DNA from: a virus
DNA: 29,936 nucleotides
IMG/VR virus record: IMGVR_UViG_3300045996_000806
Location: 1 to 29,936 of that record
Direction: 5' to 3' (one strand)
The notes beneath the pieces were generated by a model that was not told the DNA's origin, made no database searches, and was given only the letters and a program-made list of their open reading frames with translations. Both the position numbers and the translations under genes were made by a program. The first letter of the stretch is position 1. Every line of letters begins with the position of its first letter. This document shows positions 15,170-22,233 of the stretch, in pieces.

Positions 15170-15976
15170 TTAGGCTCGCTTTTGCTTGGCCCGCCACTTC
15201 CTGTACTCAGCAGGGTCAGTGGGAGCCTTGTCAGAGGTCACGCGGCCACCATTGCCCTTAAGGGGTTCCACCAGGGCAGGTGCCGCAGTCAGCTTTTTCG
15301 ACGCGAAGCGTTCTTCGAGTCGGCCGATTGCCTTCACTTGTTCCCGTGGGGATTTGCTGCTTAGTTCGATTGCGAAAGAGGGGTTTTTGCCGAGGTAGTA
15401 GAGAATGTCCGCCGCCTTATCCGACTCCAAAGCAGCGTCAAGGCCTTCACGGAAATCGGCGGGATCTATGGCACTATTGAGCGCCTGCAGCGTCGCGTCG
15501 AAGTCCTTGAAAGATTCAGCCCCCTTGGTCACTACGGACTCAACAAGGGTCTGCCTGCGCGCCTTTTCCTCGGCCTGCTTCGCTTCTCTGGCCTTCAGCT
15601 CTCCGGCCTTCTCGCGCTCCTTGAGCTTCTGGTCGAGCAGCCAGTCTTGGCGCTTCTCCAGGTACTCGTCGTAGCTCTCAAAGTCTTCGGGCTTGGGGGC
15701 CGCACCTTTGCCTTCGCGCAGTTCCGCGAGCTGCCGTTCGTAATCGGCCTTCTCACGCTCCCGCGCTTCCTCTGCCGCCTTCGCTAAGCGCTTGGCCTCT
15801 CGGGCTTCAAATGCCAGCTTGGCTAGACGCTTCTGCTCAGCGTCCTTCTCGGACTCCGGCTTGGCGCCATCTGTCGTGGCCGTCACGACCTCTTGGACAT
15901 CGGCAACAGGGCCTTGGGCCCCTTCAGGTGCAGCCCCAACTTCGGGTGCGCCCTGAGCTACTTCACTGCTGCTCAT
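15170..15976 (-). CDS. capsid scaffolding protein
   Basis: 268 residues, highly charged. Acidic N-terminus, then a long Glu/Lys/Arg/Ala coiled-coil region (LAKLAFEAREAKRLAKAAEE, then EREKADYERQLAELREG), and a basic C-terminal helix (AEYRKWRAKQKRA) like the coat-binding end of P22 scaffold. Located between portal and coat genes, as expected. GGAG precedes ATG 15976. Its own promoter candidate lies just upstream. There is no protease motif. Confidence 0.85.
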   Translation of the reverse strand: MSSSEVAQGAPEVGAAPEGAQGPVADVQEVVTATTDGAKPESEKDAEQKRLAKLAFEAREAKRLAKAAEEAREREKADYERQLAELREGKGAAPKPEDFESYDEYLEKRQDWLLDQKLKEREKAGELKAREAKQAEEKARRQTLVESVVTKGAESFKDFDATLQALNSAIDPADFREGLDAALESDKAADILYYLGKNPSFAIELSSKSPREQVKAIGRLEERFASKKLTAAPALVEPLKGNGGRVTSDKAPTDPAEYRKWRAKQKRA

Positions 15977-16017
15977 GGCTACTCCATGGGATATCGGATA
16001 TCAGCTATCCGTGGGCT

Positions 16018-16053
16018 TTGGTCAATTTATAATCAGTTTTACTGATAAGTCAA
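16018..16053 (-). promoter_or_regulatory. strong promoter with palindromic spacer before scaffold/coat
   Basis: On the minus strand TTGACT (16048-16053), a 16-base spacer and TATAAA (16026-16031) form a near-consensus sigma-70 promoter. The spacer contains a perfect inverted repeat, ATCAGT-N3-ACTGAT (16032-16046), placed where a regulator would control polymerase. TATAAA is directly followed by TTGACCAA (16018-16025), an element also found before the GroES-like gene. The scaffold ATG is about 40 bases downstream. Confidence 0.72.
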
Positions 16054-16087
16054 TACTATCGGACTACAGAAAGCTGATTGATTCCTG

Positions 16088-18175
16088 CTATTCGTCTACG
16101 TCGGGAGCGGTCGGCATTTCCGGCGGTGTTTCCAGCGGCATCTCGGCCATTTCCACGCCCATGGCTTCGGGCATTGCGGCGTCGGCGAGGTCGTCCTGCA
16201 GCGTCTTGTCGGCATCGACCTGCATGTCAGCAAGGATGGTCTGCACGATGCCGGCCACGCGCTCATCGGTCATGGCGGAGGCAGCCAGCGCATCAAGGCG
16301 CTTGTTCTCGGCCTCGTCCTGTTTGACCTTGAGTTCCTGCGCCTTCAGCTTGAGTTCCGCCCACTTCAGCGCCTGCTCGTCCTGCGCCTCCTTCAGCTTC
16401 TGCTCGTACTGCTGCTGCATCGTGCCCAGCGCGGCCTTCGCCTTCTCAGCCACCTGCTGCACCATGAGCTGCGGGTTCTGCGGGCCCGGCGTGATGGCTT
16501 CCAGTTCCTGCGCAATCTCCTCGGCGCCATCCCAGTCCTGCAGCTTCGCGAGACGCTTGCCGATGACGGGGGCAGCGGGCGGGAAGGCCTGCATGAAGTC
16601 GAGCATGGCCTGCGACGTTTCCATGCGCTTGGTGGCGTAGCTCGGACCGGTCGTCACTTCGACGTCGTACTTGCCGACTGTCACGTCGTTGAGCTTCTGC
16701 ATTGCGCCGCCAGGAATGGGAACCTCTTGGTTCAGCACCGCCAGCGACGCCTCACCGTCCTCCCCCAGCACGCGAACGATGCGCTCGGTGTCGTAGAGCT
16801 TGCCGATGAGCTGGACGATGACGCGGCCGCACTGCGCCTTGGCGCGGGCCAGGTTGTCGGCGTAGTTGAAGGTGGAGGTATCGCCCTGCTTCTGCAGCGC
16901 GAGGATGGCGCGGCCGGACTGATTGCCCTCGTTGATGCCAAGGGTCGGTTTGTGGATGCCAAGGGCCGATTGAATGTTCTGCTCGGCCTGCTGGAGCGCG
17001 ATCATCATGCCGGTAATGTCAGCATCAGTACTCAGGCGCTGCGGCATCACGCCAGGGGCCGAAGGGTCGGGATTGAACGGAACCCACGGGAAGGCCTTGG
17101 TGCCGAGGTTGTTCCAGATGCTTTCCAGCCCCTCGACCATCTTGGTTGAGGCCATGATTGGCGTCTTCGGCGCGAGGGCGATCTTCTCGGCAATCGACGA
17201 CAGCCAGTAGTTGAACATCTTCTGCGGATCGCGGGCGAAGCGCGTCAGCCCGAAGATATGCACCTTGCCGCCGACGTTGATGCGCTTGCCATAGACCGGG
17301 AAGATGGGGATGTAGGTGGCGGGAAAGTCCATCTCGGCCAGCACGCGATCACCGGCGAGCTTGTACATCTTGACCTTGTGCGCCTTGGCCTCGCGCTTAC
17401 GGACGACCGTCACGCCCGGCGGCAGCGGCTCGCCCTCCTTGCGCGTCACGCCATCGCTGCCCAGCGTGAGCATGACCGGCTCCCACGTGCGCTCCCAGTA
17501 TTCGCGGATATACACATGGTCGTCGTCGTGCCATGCCTCGGCGTAGGAGTCAGGAACAGCATCGGTGTCGTACTCGCCGTGCTCGTCCTCAAACTCCTCC
17601 CGACTGAGGCGGTCTTCCACGAAGGCCCAATTGCCGTCGGACCCATCGGGCTCCACGGAGTCGCAGTCGAACTTCACCGCAAGGAAGTTCTCGAAGGTGC
17701 GAATGCGGATGTCCTGCTCGAAGGTGTCTTGATCGGCATAGCAGGTCAGCACGCCAAAAAAGCCCTTGCCGCCCGCTACCCCAGCCTCGTAGGCGGTCTC
17801 ATAGGCGATGTCGGCACGGGAGAGGTATTCGATATTCCGGATGACGCCGGTCTCGATCTTGGCAACCGCCTTGTCGGCCTTGCCATCGACGCCGACGACC
17901 TTGATGGACTGTTTGGCTTGGCGCTGTTCGTTGACAACCTGATTGATGTTCTCGGCCAGCTTGTTGGCCGTGAGGCTCGGGCGGCCTTCTCGGGCGGCGA
18001 GGTCATCGCCTGACCATTGCTGCCCCAAGAGAGAGAACTTGATGTCCTCAAGGGCAGCCTTGTCGTTCTCCCCCATCACCTCGTCATAGAGCTTCAGCCG
18101 CTTGGTGGCCCGCTCCAGGATGGCTTTGTGCTCGGGGGACTGCTTGGAAACCGGCTTTTCCGATACTTCTTCCAT
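16088..18175 (-). CDS. P22-like portal protein
   Basis: 695 residues from ATG 18175; the longer frame adds an implausible cysteine-rich leader. N-terminal helical wing (ILERATKRLKLYDEVMGEND, then SLLGQQWSGDDLA and RPSLTANKLAENINQVVNEQ), a central core with the phage-portal block IFGLTRFARDPQKMFNYWLS, then NEGNQSGRAILALQKQGDTS. A long C-terminal coiled coil follows (about 560-640, QQQYEQKLKEAQDEQALKWA), resembling the P22 barrel. It forms the dodecameric DNA-entry ring that docks terminase and gp4. Size close to P22 gp1. Confidence 0.92.
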   Translation of the reverse strand: MEEVSEKPVSKQSPEHKAILERATKRLKLYDEVMGENDKAALEDIKFSLLGQQWSGDDLAAREGRPSLTANKLAENINQVVNEQRQAKQSIKVVGVDGKADKAVAKIETGVIRNIEYLSRADIAYETAYEAGVAGGKGFFGVLTCYADQDTFEQDIRIRTFENFLAVKFDCDSVEPDGSDGNWAFVEDRLSREEFEDEHGEYDTDAVPDSYAEAWHDDDHVYIREYWERTWEPVMLTLGSDGVTRKEGEPLPPGVTVVRKREAKAHKVKMYKLAGDRVLAEMDFPATYIPIFPVYGKRINVGGKVHIFGLTRFARDPQKMFNYWLSSIAEKIALAPKTPIMASTKMVEGLESIWNNLGTKAFPWVPFNPDPSAPGVMPQRLSTDADITGMMIALQQAEQNIQSALGIHKPTLGINEGNQSGRAILALQKQGDTSTFNYADNLARAKAQCGRVIVQLIGKLYDTERIVRVLGEDGEASLAVLNQEVPIPGGAMQKLNDVTVGKYDVEVTTGPSYATKRMETSQAMLDFMQAFPPAAPVIGKRLAKLQDWDGAEEIAQELEAITPGPQNPQLMVQQVAEKAKAALGTMQQQYEQKLKEAQDEQALKWAELKLKAQELKVKQDEAENKRLDALAASAMTDERVAGIVQTILADMQVDADKTLQDDLADAAMPEAMGVEMAEMPLETPPEMPTAPDVDE

Positions 18176-18200
18176 CGCCCTACCACTCAATACAGGACTA

Positions 18201-18238
18201 TGGTTAAAAACTATACAATAGCTACAGGCTATTAACCA
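18201..18238 (-). promoter_or_regulatory. AT-rich hairpin region before portal gene
   Basis: The 56-bp gap between terL and portal is AT-rich against a GC-rich background. It carries an inverted repeat AATAGC-TACAG-GCTATT (18217-18233) nested in TGGTTAA...TTAACCA (18201-18238). The minus strand also reads TATAGT (18210-18215) followed shortly by TTAACCA, loosely like the element before the scaffold gene. It may be a weak promoter or attenuator; I cannot decide which. Confidence 0.4.
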
Positions 18239-19494
18239 GCCCACTTAGGAATGGCAATGTTTATGGCTTGGGCGTTGTTGTTCAGTTGGTCGGCCACAAG
18301 GCACAGATACCGGAAGGCGTCCGCTCCGTGGCTGTACTCGTCGTGCAGGGGATTGCCGGGTTCGCCGGTCTTGAGGGATACATTGCGCCGGTAGCGCTTC
18401 AGGCACTCCACGAGGCGCTTCACGCCCTCGGATTCGGCGTTGAACCAGATGCGAGGGAAGACAATGCGCGCCTGCCGGATGCCTGCCTCCAGCTCAGTGT
18501 TCGGGGTGCGCTCCACCCTCCTCCCCAGCGCCTCCAGCACCTCGGAATCGGTCTTGCCGGTCTGATGGCGCTTGGCAAAGCCGTCATGCGGCAGGTAGTC
18601 CTTCCCCCAATTGAACGGCCGCGCCTGAAGCTGAGTCACATAGTCCGGCAAGGGCCGTTGTGTGTCCTCGATGTAGTCAATGATGCGGATCTCGGAGGCG
18701 GCGCGCTGGGCGATGATGATGGCCATGGCGTCATGCCAGCCCAAATCCCATATGGCGTGAGCCTTGAGCAGGGGGTCGTATGGCACGCGGCCAATCCTGC
18801 CCGCTGCCTCCGCCTGCGCCACCTCGTTGAAGTAGATGGCGCCCTCCACGGCAGGCTTGCAGCGACCCTCCCATATGTGCGCGTACTCGGCGGGCGGCAT
18901 GGTGGCTTGAGCGTGCAGTCGCTCCTGCTCCAGGACAGCCGGAAACCACGGGTTGTCGTGGTAGTTCATCTCAATGCTGATCGTGTCGGGGGGCGGGTTC
19001 ACGACCGCCATTTGGTGTATCTCGTCGCTCTCCAGCTCCGGGTTGTAGGTTGCCCATATCTCGGAGCCCGCAGCACGAATGGTCGGCACAAGGATGGTCA
19101 GGCTGCGCCGGGTGATGGTGTGCGCCTCCTCAATCCACACGCGAGTACAGCCCTCGAACGACTTGATGCTGTCGGCCGTAAGGTCAGAAAGGCCGTTGAA
19201 CAGGATGAGCGTCCCGTTCAGCCCCCGGATTTCCGTCTCCAGCACCCGGTAAAAGCTCTCCAGTCCGAGCGCCTTGATCTGGTCGCGCAGGAGCTGATGC
19301 ACGGATTGCTTGATGGACTTCTGGACTTCGCGAGTGCAGAGGATGCGTTGAGGGGATTGGGCGCCCTGTATCAGCAGCGCCCTAGCAACGCCCCAAGACT
19401 TACCAGAACCACGACCGCCCCGGATGAACTTGTAGCGGCTCGGCGTGAATAGCGGCTGCAGCTTGGCCGGAAACTCAGCCTTGGTTGCCGACAA
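18232..19494 (-). CDS. terL: terminase large subunit (PBSX/Terminase_3 type)
   Basis: 420 residues. Walker A GGRGSGKSW (26-34), Walker B with catalytic Glu in RVWIEEAHT (118-126) and a coupling motif IWATYNPE (146-153) make the ATPase. The nuclease half has AIWDLGWHDAMAI (Asp250), LPHDGFAKR near 305 and HDEYSHGADAFRYL near 395 as acidic metal sites. It packages DNA into the portal, probably by headful cutting given the P22-type head. The start is TTG 19494 with GAGG seven bases upstream. It overlaps terS by 20 bases. Confidence 0.92.
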   Translation of the reverse strand: MSATKAEFPAKLQPLFTPSRYKFIRGGRGSGKSWGVARALLIQGAQSPQRILCTREVQKSIKQSVHQLLRDQIKALGLESFYRVLETEIRGLNGTLILFNGLSDLTADSIKSFEGCTRVWIEEAHTITRRSLTILVPTIRAAGSEIWATYNPELESDEIHQMAVVNPPPDTISIEMNYHDNPWFPAVLEQERLHAQATMPPAEYAHIWEGRCKPAVEGAIYFNEVAQAEAAGRIGRVPYDPLLKAHAIWDLGWHDAMAIIIAQRAASEIRIIDYIEDTQRPLPDYVTQLQARPFNWGKDYLPHDGFAKRHQTGKTDSEVLEALGRRVERTPNTELEAGIRQARIVFPRIWFNAESEGVKRLVECLKRYRRNVSLKTGEPGNPLHDEYSHGADAFRYLCLVADQLNNNAQAINIAIPKWAG

Positions 19495-19759
19495 AAGACA
19501 CCTCGATAGAGGTCTTGACCGGGCCGCCGTCCTCGCCGGTCATGATGATTTGCTGCGCCGTCTTGCCGTCCAGTCGGTCGCCCAGCTCCTTGATGGCAGC
19601 CATGTCGCCCTCGGCTGCCTTCTCCAGCAGGGCCTCGGCAATCTTCCGCAGCCGCTCAGGGTCGCCCTGTGCAATGGCGCGCTGTATGGTATTGCGCCAT
19701 AAGCGATTGTCCTTGCTGGACTTTGTGTTGCCCGGAGGGCCGCCAACGCCTTCAGCCAT
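19475..19759 (-). CDS. terS: putative terminase small subunit
   Basis: 94 residues from ATG 19759 with AAGGA upstream. A basic and helical N-terminus (NTKSSKDNRLWRNTIQRAIA) and the segment MAAIKELGDRLDGKTAQQII are common in small proteins encoded directly before terL. It overlaps terL. The protein is shorter than typical TerS and I see no classical DNA-binding domain, so the call rests mostly on context. It would recognise the pac site and load TerL. Confidence 0.65.
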   Translation of the reverse strand: MAEGVGGPPGNTKSSKDNRLWRNTIQRAIAQGDPERLRKIAEALLEKAAEGDMAAIKELGDRLDGKTAQQIIMTGEDGGPVKTSIEVSFVGNQG

Positions 19760-19952
19760 TGCTGCGCATCCTTTGAGGCATGCGGAATACGAGGGCGCCA
19801 TCGGGCCGCGTCTCAAACGCTGCTGTCATTGCCGCTCTCAGAGAGGCGGCCTCGGCCTTTGCTGCGAACTCCGCCATTTCTGCCAGCGACATCCCGGAGA
19901 CCTCTACGGCCTGTTGAAGGATCTCGCCAACCGTTAATGTCTTGCCAGCCAT
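19752..19952 (-). CDS. small phage protein (66 aa)
   Basis: Starts MAGKTLTVGEILQQAVEVSG at ATG 19952, which overlaps the stop of the previous gene by one base. Helical, Ala/Glu-rich N-terminal two thirds (AEMAEFAAKAEAASLRAAMT), then a short beta-like tail ending RMRSNG. Overlaps terS by 8 bases. No family recognised; perhaps a packaging or regulatory accessory. Confidence 0.65.
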   Translation of the reverse strand: MAGKTLTVGEILQQAVEVSGMSLAEMAEFAAKAEAASLRAAMTAAFETRPDGALVFRMPQRMRSNG

Positions 19953-20158
19953 CACTTCCGCCCCCTCTCTGCCTCTTTCCGCAGCGCCCGGTATGCCTCG
20001 ATGCTGATCCGGTGAAAGTTGCCGCCTATCTCGTTCAGCAGCACCTGCGCAGCCTTGGGCGCCTTGACGCAGTCCATGTAGACGCCGTTGGCATCCTGCA
20101 TGGCAGACAGGAGCCAGGTTTTGGTCCTGGTGTCGTAAGCGACGATGGCAGTCTTCAT
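19952..20158 (-). CDS. small phage protein (68 aa)
   Basis: Starts MKTAIVAYDTRTKTWLLSAM at ATG 20158, which overlaps the GroES-like stop as ATGA; this decides the start against the frame extending three codons upstream. An apparent small alpha/beta fold with a basic C-terminal helix (YRALRKEAERGRK). Not recognised. Coupled to the co-chaperonin gene upstream and the 66-aa gene downstream. Confidence 0.65.
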   Translation of the reverse strand: MKTAIVAYDTRTKTWLLSAMQDANGVYMDCVKAPKAAQVLLNEIGGNFHRISIEAYRALRKEAERGRK

Positions 20159-20499
20159 ACGTTCCACGCCTTCCGGTTCTCGGTCGGACCGACATAAGCA
20201 TCGTCCGGGATAATGGCCATGATGTCGGGTTCGCGCATGACCAGCAGATCACGGCCGTCGACCTTCTCTTCCATCCCGGCGCGCCATGAGAACAGCACGC
20301 GGTCGCCTACCACCACATCGGGCGTATCGCGGAACTCTTTGCCGTCCTGCCCCCGACGAAGCTTGCCCGGGCCGACAGCCACGACACGACCGACATGCTG
20401 CTTGTGGTTGGCCAGAATGATGCCGCCCTGCGTGGCGCCCTCTTCGGCTTCCACGAAGACAATGTCATCAATTGGCCTGATCTTTACGGCTGCATTCAT
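20155..20499 (-). CDS. GroES-like co-chaperonin (cpn10 fold)
   Basis: 114 residues aligning by eye over the full length of GroES: KIRPIDDIVFVEAEEGATQG corresponds to the first strand and the start of the mobile loop, and GGIIL (25-29) to the GroEL-binding IVL tripeptide. GRVVAVGPGKLRRG, then VVVGDRVLFSWRAG and LLVMREPDIMAII match the remaining strands. A short extra C-terminal tail follows. No GroEL is encoded nearby, so it would work with host GroEL, plausibly to fold coat protein. AAGGA precedes ATG 20499. Confidence 0.88.
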   Translation of the reverse strand: MNAAVKIRPIDDIVFVEAEEGATQGGIILANHKQHVGRVVAVGPGKLRRGQDGKEFRDTPDVVVGDRVLFSWRAGMEEKVDGRDLLVMREPDIMAIIPDDAYVGPTENRKAWNV

Positions 20500-20507
20500 A
20501 GGTATTC

Positions 20508-20536
20508 CTTATATCACTTGGTCAAATAATAGGCAA
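20508..20536 (-). promoter_or_regulatory. candidate late promoter before the GroES-like gene
   Basis: An AT-rich 53-bp gap. One reading is TTGCCT (20531-20536), 17 bases, TATAAG (20508-20513), which would make an almost leaderless mRNA. Another is TATTAT at 20526-20531 followed directly by TTGACCAA (20518-20525), matching the TATAAA-TTGACCAA arrangement before the scaffold gene. Either could start a transcript for GroES-like, terminase and portal. Confidence 0.55.
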
Positions 20537-20552
20537 AGGCTATGCGGCCGCC

Positions 20553-20843
20553 TCAATCCTCACCCGCACTGCCCACGGCCTTTAGCGCCTCGTTGACGCT
20601 GCAGACGACGGTCACCTGCCCTCGCCATTGGTCGTGCCATTTCTCCTGATCGGGAGTGAGCTTGCGGGCGCTGGGCGGCTTGTTGCCGTCCTTGCATTCA
20701 ATAAGGACATTGAGCCCCTGCCAGCCCACGAGCAGATCCGGACACCCTTTCCCCACCATATGCAAAAGTTGCACGGTGCAGCCTGCCTCACGCAGCGCGG
20801 CGACTATCTCCGGCTGGTTGGCGTCGATCTTGGCGGCTCTCAT
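20553..20843 (-). CDS. VRR-NUC domain nuclease
   Basis: 96 residues from ATG 20843 (GGAG about nine bases upstream), preferred over GTG 20849. A PD-(D/E)xK core is visible: GKGCPDLLVG with Asp36, then NVLIECKDG with Glu49 and Lys51, followed by LTPDQEKWHDQW and a VVCSVNEALKAV strand-helix end. Phage stand-alone VRR-NUC proteins are structure-dependent nucleases thought to act on branched or recombining DNA. It lies between nin-like genes and the packaging block. Confidence 0.88.
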   Translation of the reverse strand: MRAAKIDANQPEIVAALREAGCTVQLLHMVGKGCPDLLVGWQGLNVLIECKDGNKPPSARKLTPDQEKWHDQWRGQVTVVCSVNEALKAVGSAGED

Positions 20844-20849
20844 TCCCAC

Positions 20850-21233
20850 CTACTCCTTGCAATAGGCAAGCAGGTAGTCCTTCAGCAGCGATCGGATAAC
20901 GTCATCACCGAGCCCAGACAAGGGGCGATTACCGTTCGCGACCTCGCGCACTGCCGATACGGGCATAACCACAACCCCGCCGGGCACCTGAATCGTCAAA
21001 TGTGGTTGTTGGGCGGCTATATCGACAACGCATTGGCCCGGGCGATATAGCCTCCCATCGCGCTGCGCTTGGTCGAATAGCTCGCTCACATCAGGGATGT
21101 CAGATTCATCAATATCTTCGTCCGTCATCGTCTCAAGCGCCGCCCTCGTACCCGGGCGTAGACTACTCGGCCATTTTGGGCAGATATGCGCGCCATCAAT
21201 CAGGACCGCTCCACACTCATTGCACTTTTCCAT
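20850..21233 (-). CDS. phage hypothetical protein with N-terminal CxxC
   Basis: 127 residues started at ATG 21233 with GGTGGAG upstream; the longer frame runs through an unlikely region. It starts MEKCNECGAVLIDGAHICPK, a possible zinc knuckle, then an acidic linker (ETMTDEDIDESDIPDVSELF) and a C-terminal domain. Not recognised as a known family. The upstream 61 bp (21234-21294) hold no feature beyond the ribosome site. Confidence 0.65.
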   Translation of the reverse strand: MEKCNECGAVLIDGAHICPKWPSSLRPGTRAALETMTDEDIDESDIPDVSELFDQAQRDGRLYRPGQCVVDIAAQQPHLTIQVPGGVVVMPVSAVREVANGNRPLSGLGDDVIRSLLKDYLLAYCKE

Positions 21234-21294
21234 CTCTCCACCCCCGACAAATCCCGTCCGTACTGTTCTCTTGAATGACCGATGAGGCAGTCCA

Positions 21295-21504
21295 TCAATG
21301 GCCGTCACTGCGGTAGACAAGCACTTCGCTGGCCTCAGCCGACCACAGAGCGCCGTCTTCCTCGCATATCGGGCCGAACTCTTTAGTGCACTTGTCGCAT
21401 CTCTCCACCCATCTTGGCTTTCCATCCTCACCCTTGCCGCAGCCAAAGCTCATCCCGTTAGCGGGCTTGAATATCGAATGACACCTATCGCAGAAATTAA
21501 TCAT
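21295..21504 (-). CDS. small zinc-ribbon protein
   Basis: 69 residues with CDRC near the N-terminus, a Cys at FGCGKG, then RCDKC and a further PICEE: enough cysteines for one or two zinc sites. ATG 21504 has GGGGAGG eight bases upstream. The GTG at 21510 overlaps the previous TGA and is an alternative start. Zinc-ribbon proteins of this size are common in nin regions and may bind nucleic acid or proteins. Function unknown. Confidence 0.65.
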   Translation of the reverse strand: MINFCDRCHSIFKPANGMSFGCGKGEDGKPRWVERCDKCTKEFGPICEEDGALWSAEASEVLVYRSDGH

Positions 21505-21506
21505 GC

Positions 21507-21701
21507 TCACCCCCTCCCCAAAGCCTTGCGCCCTTCTCCCGTCAGGAAGTAGGCAACGCCAACTGTCGTATCTTCAGACCGCACAAGCCCTCTACGCTCA
21601 AGCGCCTGCATGGTTTTCCTCATCCACCGGTAGCCATGGCCCTTGATGTTGTAATCGGCGCACTCTTCCAAAGCCGTGCGTTCTCTTTGATTCAGACTCA
21701 T
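21507..21701 (-). CDS. small winged-helix-like protein
   Basis: 64 residues from ATG 21701, overlapping the DUF1364 stop (ATGA). MSLNQRERTALEECADYNIK, then KTMQALERRGLVRSE and VAYFLTGEGRKALGRG has the helix-helix-wing pattern of small winged-helix proteins, where the second helix would contact DNA and the last segment is the wing. It may be a regulator or only a fold relic. Function not established. Confidence 0.6.
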   Translation of the reverse strand: MSLNQRERTALEECADYNIKGHGYRWMRKTMQALERRGLVRSEDTTVGVAYFLTGEGRKALGRG

Positions 21702-22018
21702 GCCTTCACTCCCGCCACCTTGATAAGCCCCTCGCGGAGCCAGTACATCCACGTTTCCGCTACCGCCCTAACCACATCCCACGCATCGACCTTCCACGGC
21801 TCACGATCCAGCACGGCATGGCAGGCAGAGCAGCCGAAGCACGCCACCACATCCGGCCCCTTCAGCGACGTACCGCGCATGTTGCAGGGCACATGGCAGA
21901 GGACGGTCGTGGCCGGGTCGAAGTTGCAGATGCCAGCGAGACGCAATGTGCAGTCCTTGCCCTTGGCGCTGTCGCGGAGCTTCTGGCTGACGATGGAGGG
22001 TTGCTTTAGGAGGGCCAT
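21698..22018 (-). CDS. DUF1364 nuclease-domain phage protein
   Basis: 106 residues. KLRDSAKGKDCTLRLAGICN, then NFDPATTVLCHVPCNMRG and GPDVVACFGCSACHAVLDRE, is the DUF1364 pattern, with conserved Cys and His residues arranged like a degenerate HNH/zinc site. Family members sit in nin regions of lambdoid phages and are annotated as nuclease-domain proteins; activity is little studied. AGGGG precedes ATG 22018. Confidence 0.85.
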   Translation of the reverse strand: MALLKQPSIVSQKLRDSAKGKDCTLRLAGICNFDPATTVLCHVPCNMRGTSLKGPDVVACFGCSACHAVLDREPWKVDAWDVVRAVAETWMYWLREGLIKVAGVKA

Positions 22019-22233
22019 GCGTCACCCCTAAGCATTTGCCCAAGCATGAAGTGCAAAGCCTCGGCGTGCTCACGGCTGCGAATGGTTATGGCCGCGCATA
22101 CATCGCTATTCGTGACCATCTCAATCTCAGACCAATCAGAGCCGCAAACTTTCCGCACGGAAAGAACATCATTGCCGCTAGCGGCTGACAGCGAGTACTG
22201 GCGCGTCACCCAGCGCCTGGCGCCACTCTCCAT
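22006..22233 (-). CDS. small phage protein (75 aa)
   Basis: Starts at ATG 22233, overlapping the TAA of the HNH gene (TAATG), and overlaps the DUF1364 gene by 13 bases. Sequence such as SDWSEIEMVTNSDVCAAITI, then REHAEALHFMLGQML suggests a small alpha/beta protein. No family recognised. Its tight coupling on both sides suggests it was adjacent to ninB before the HNH gene entered. Confidence 0.6.
   Translation of the reverse strand: MESGARRWVTRQYSLSAASGNDVLSVRKVCGSDWSEIEMVTNSDVCAAITIRSREHAEALHFMLGQMLRGDAWPS

Noticed and set aside
13508-15364. Long plus-strand open frame (618 codons) opposite coat and scaffold
   Set aside because: It is antisense to clearly recognised genes, His/Arg/Gly-rich in the way typical of reversed GC-rich codons, and matches no family.
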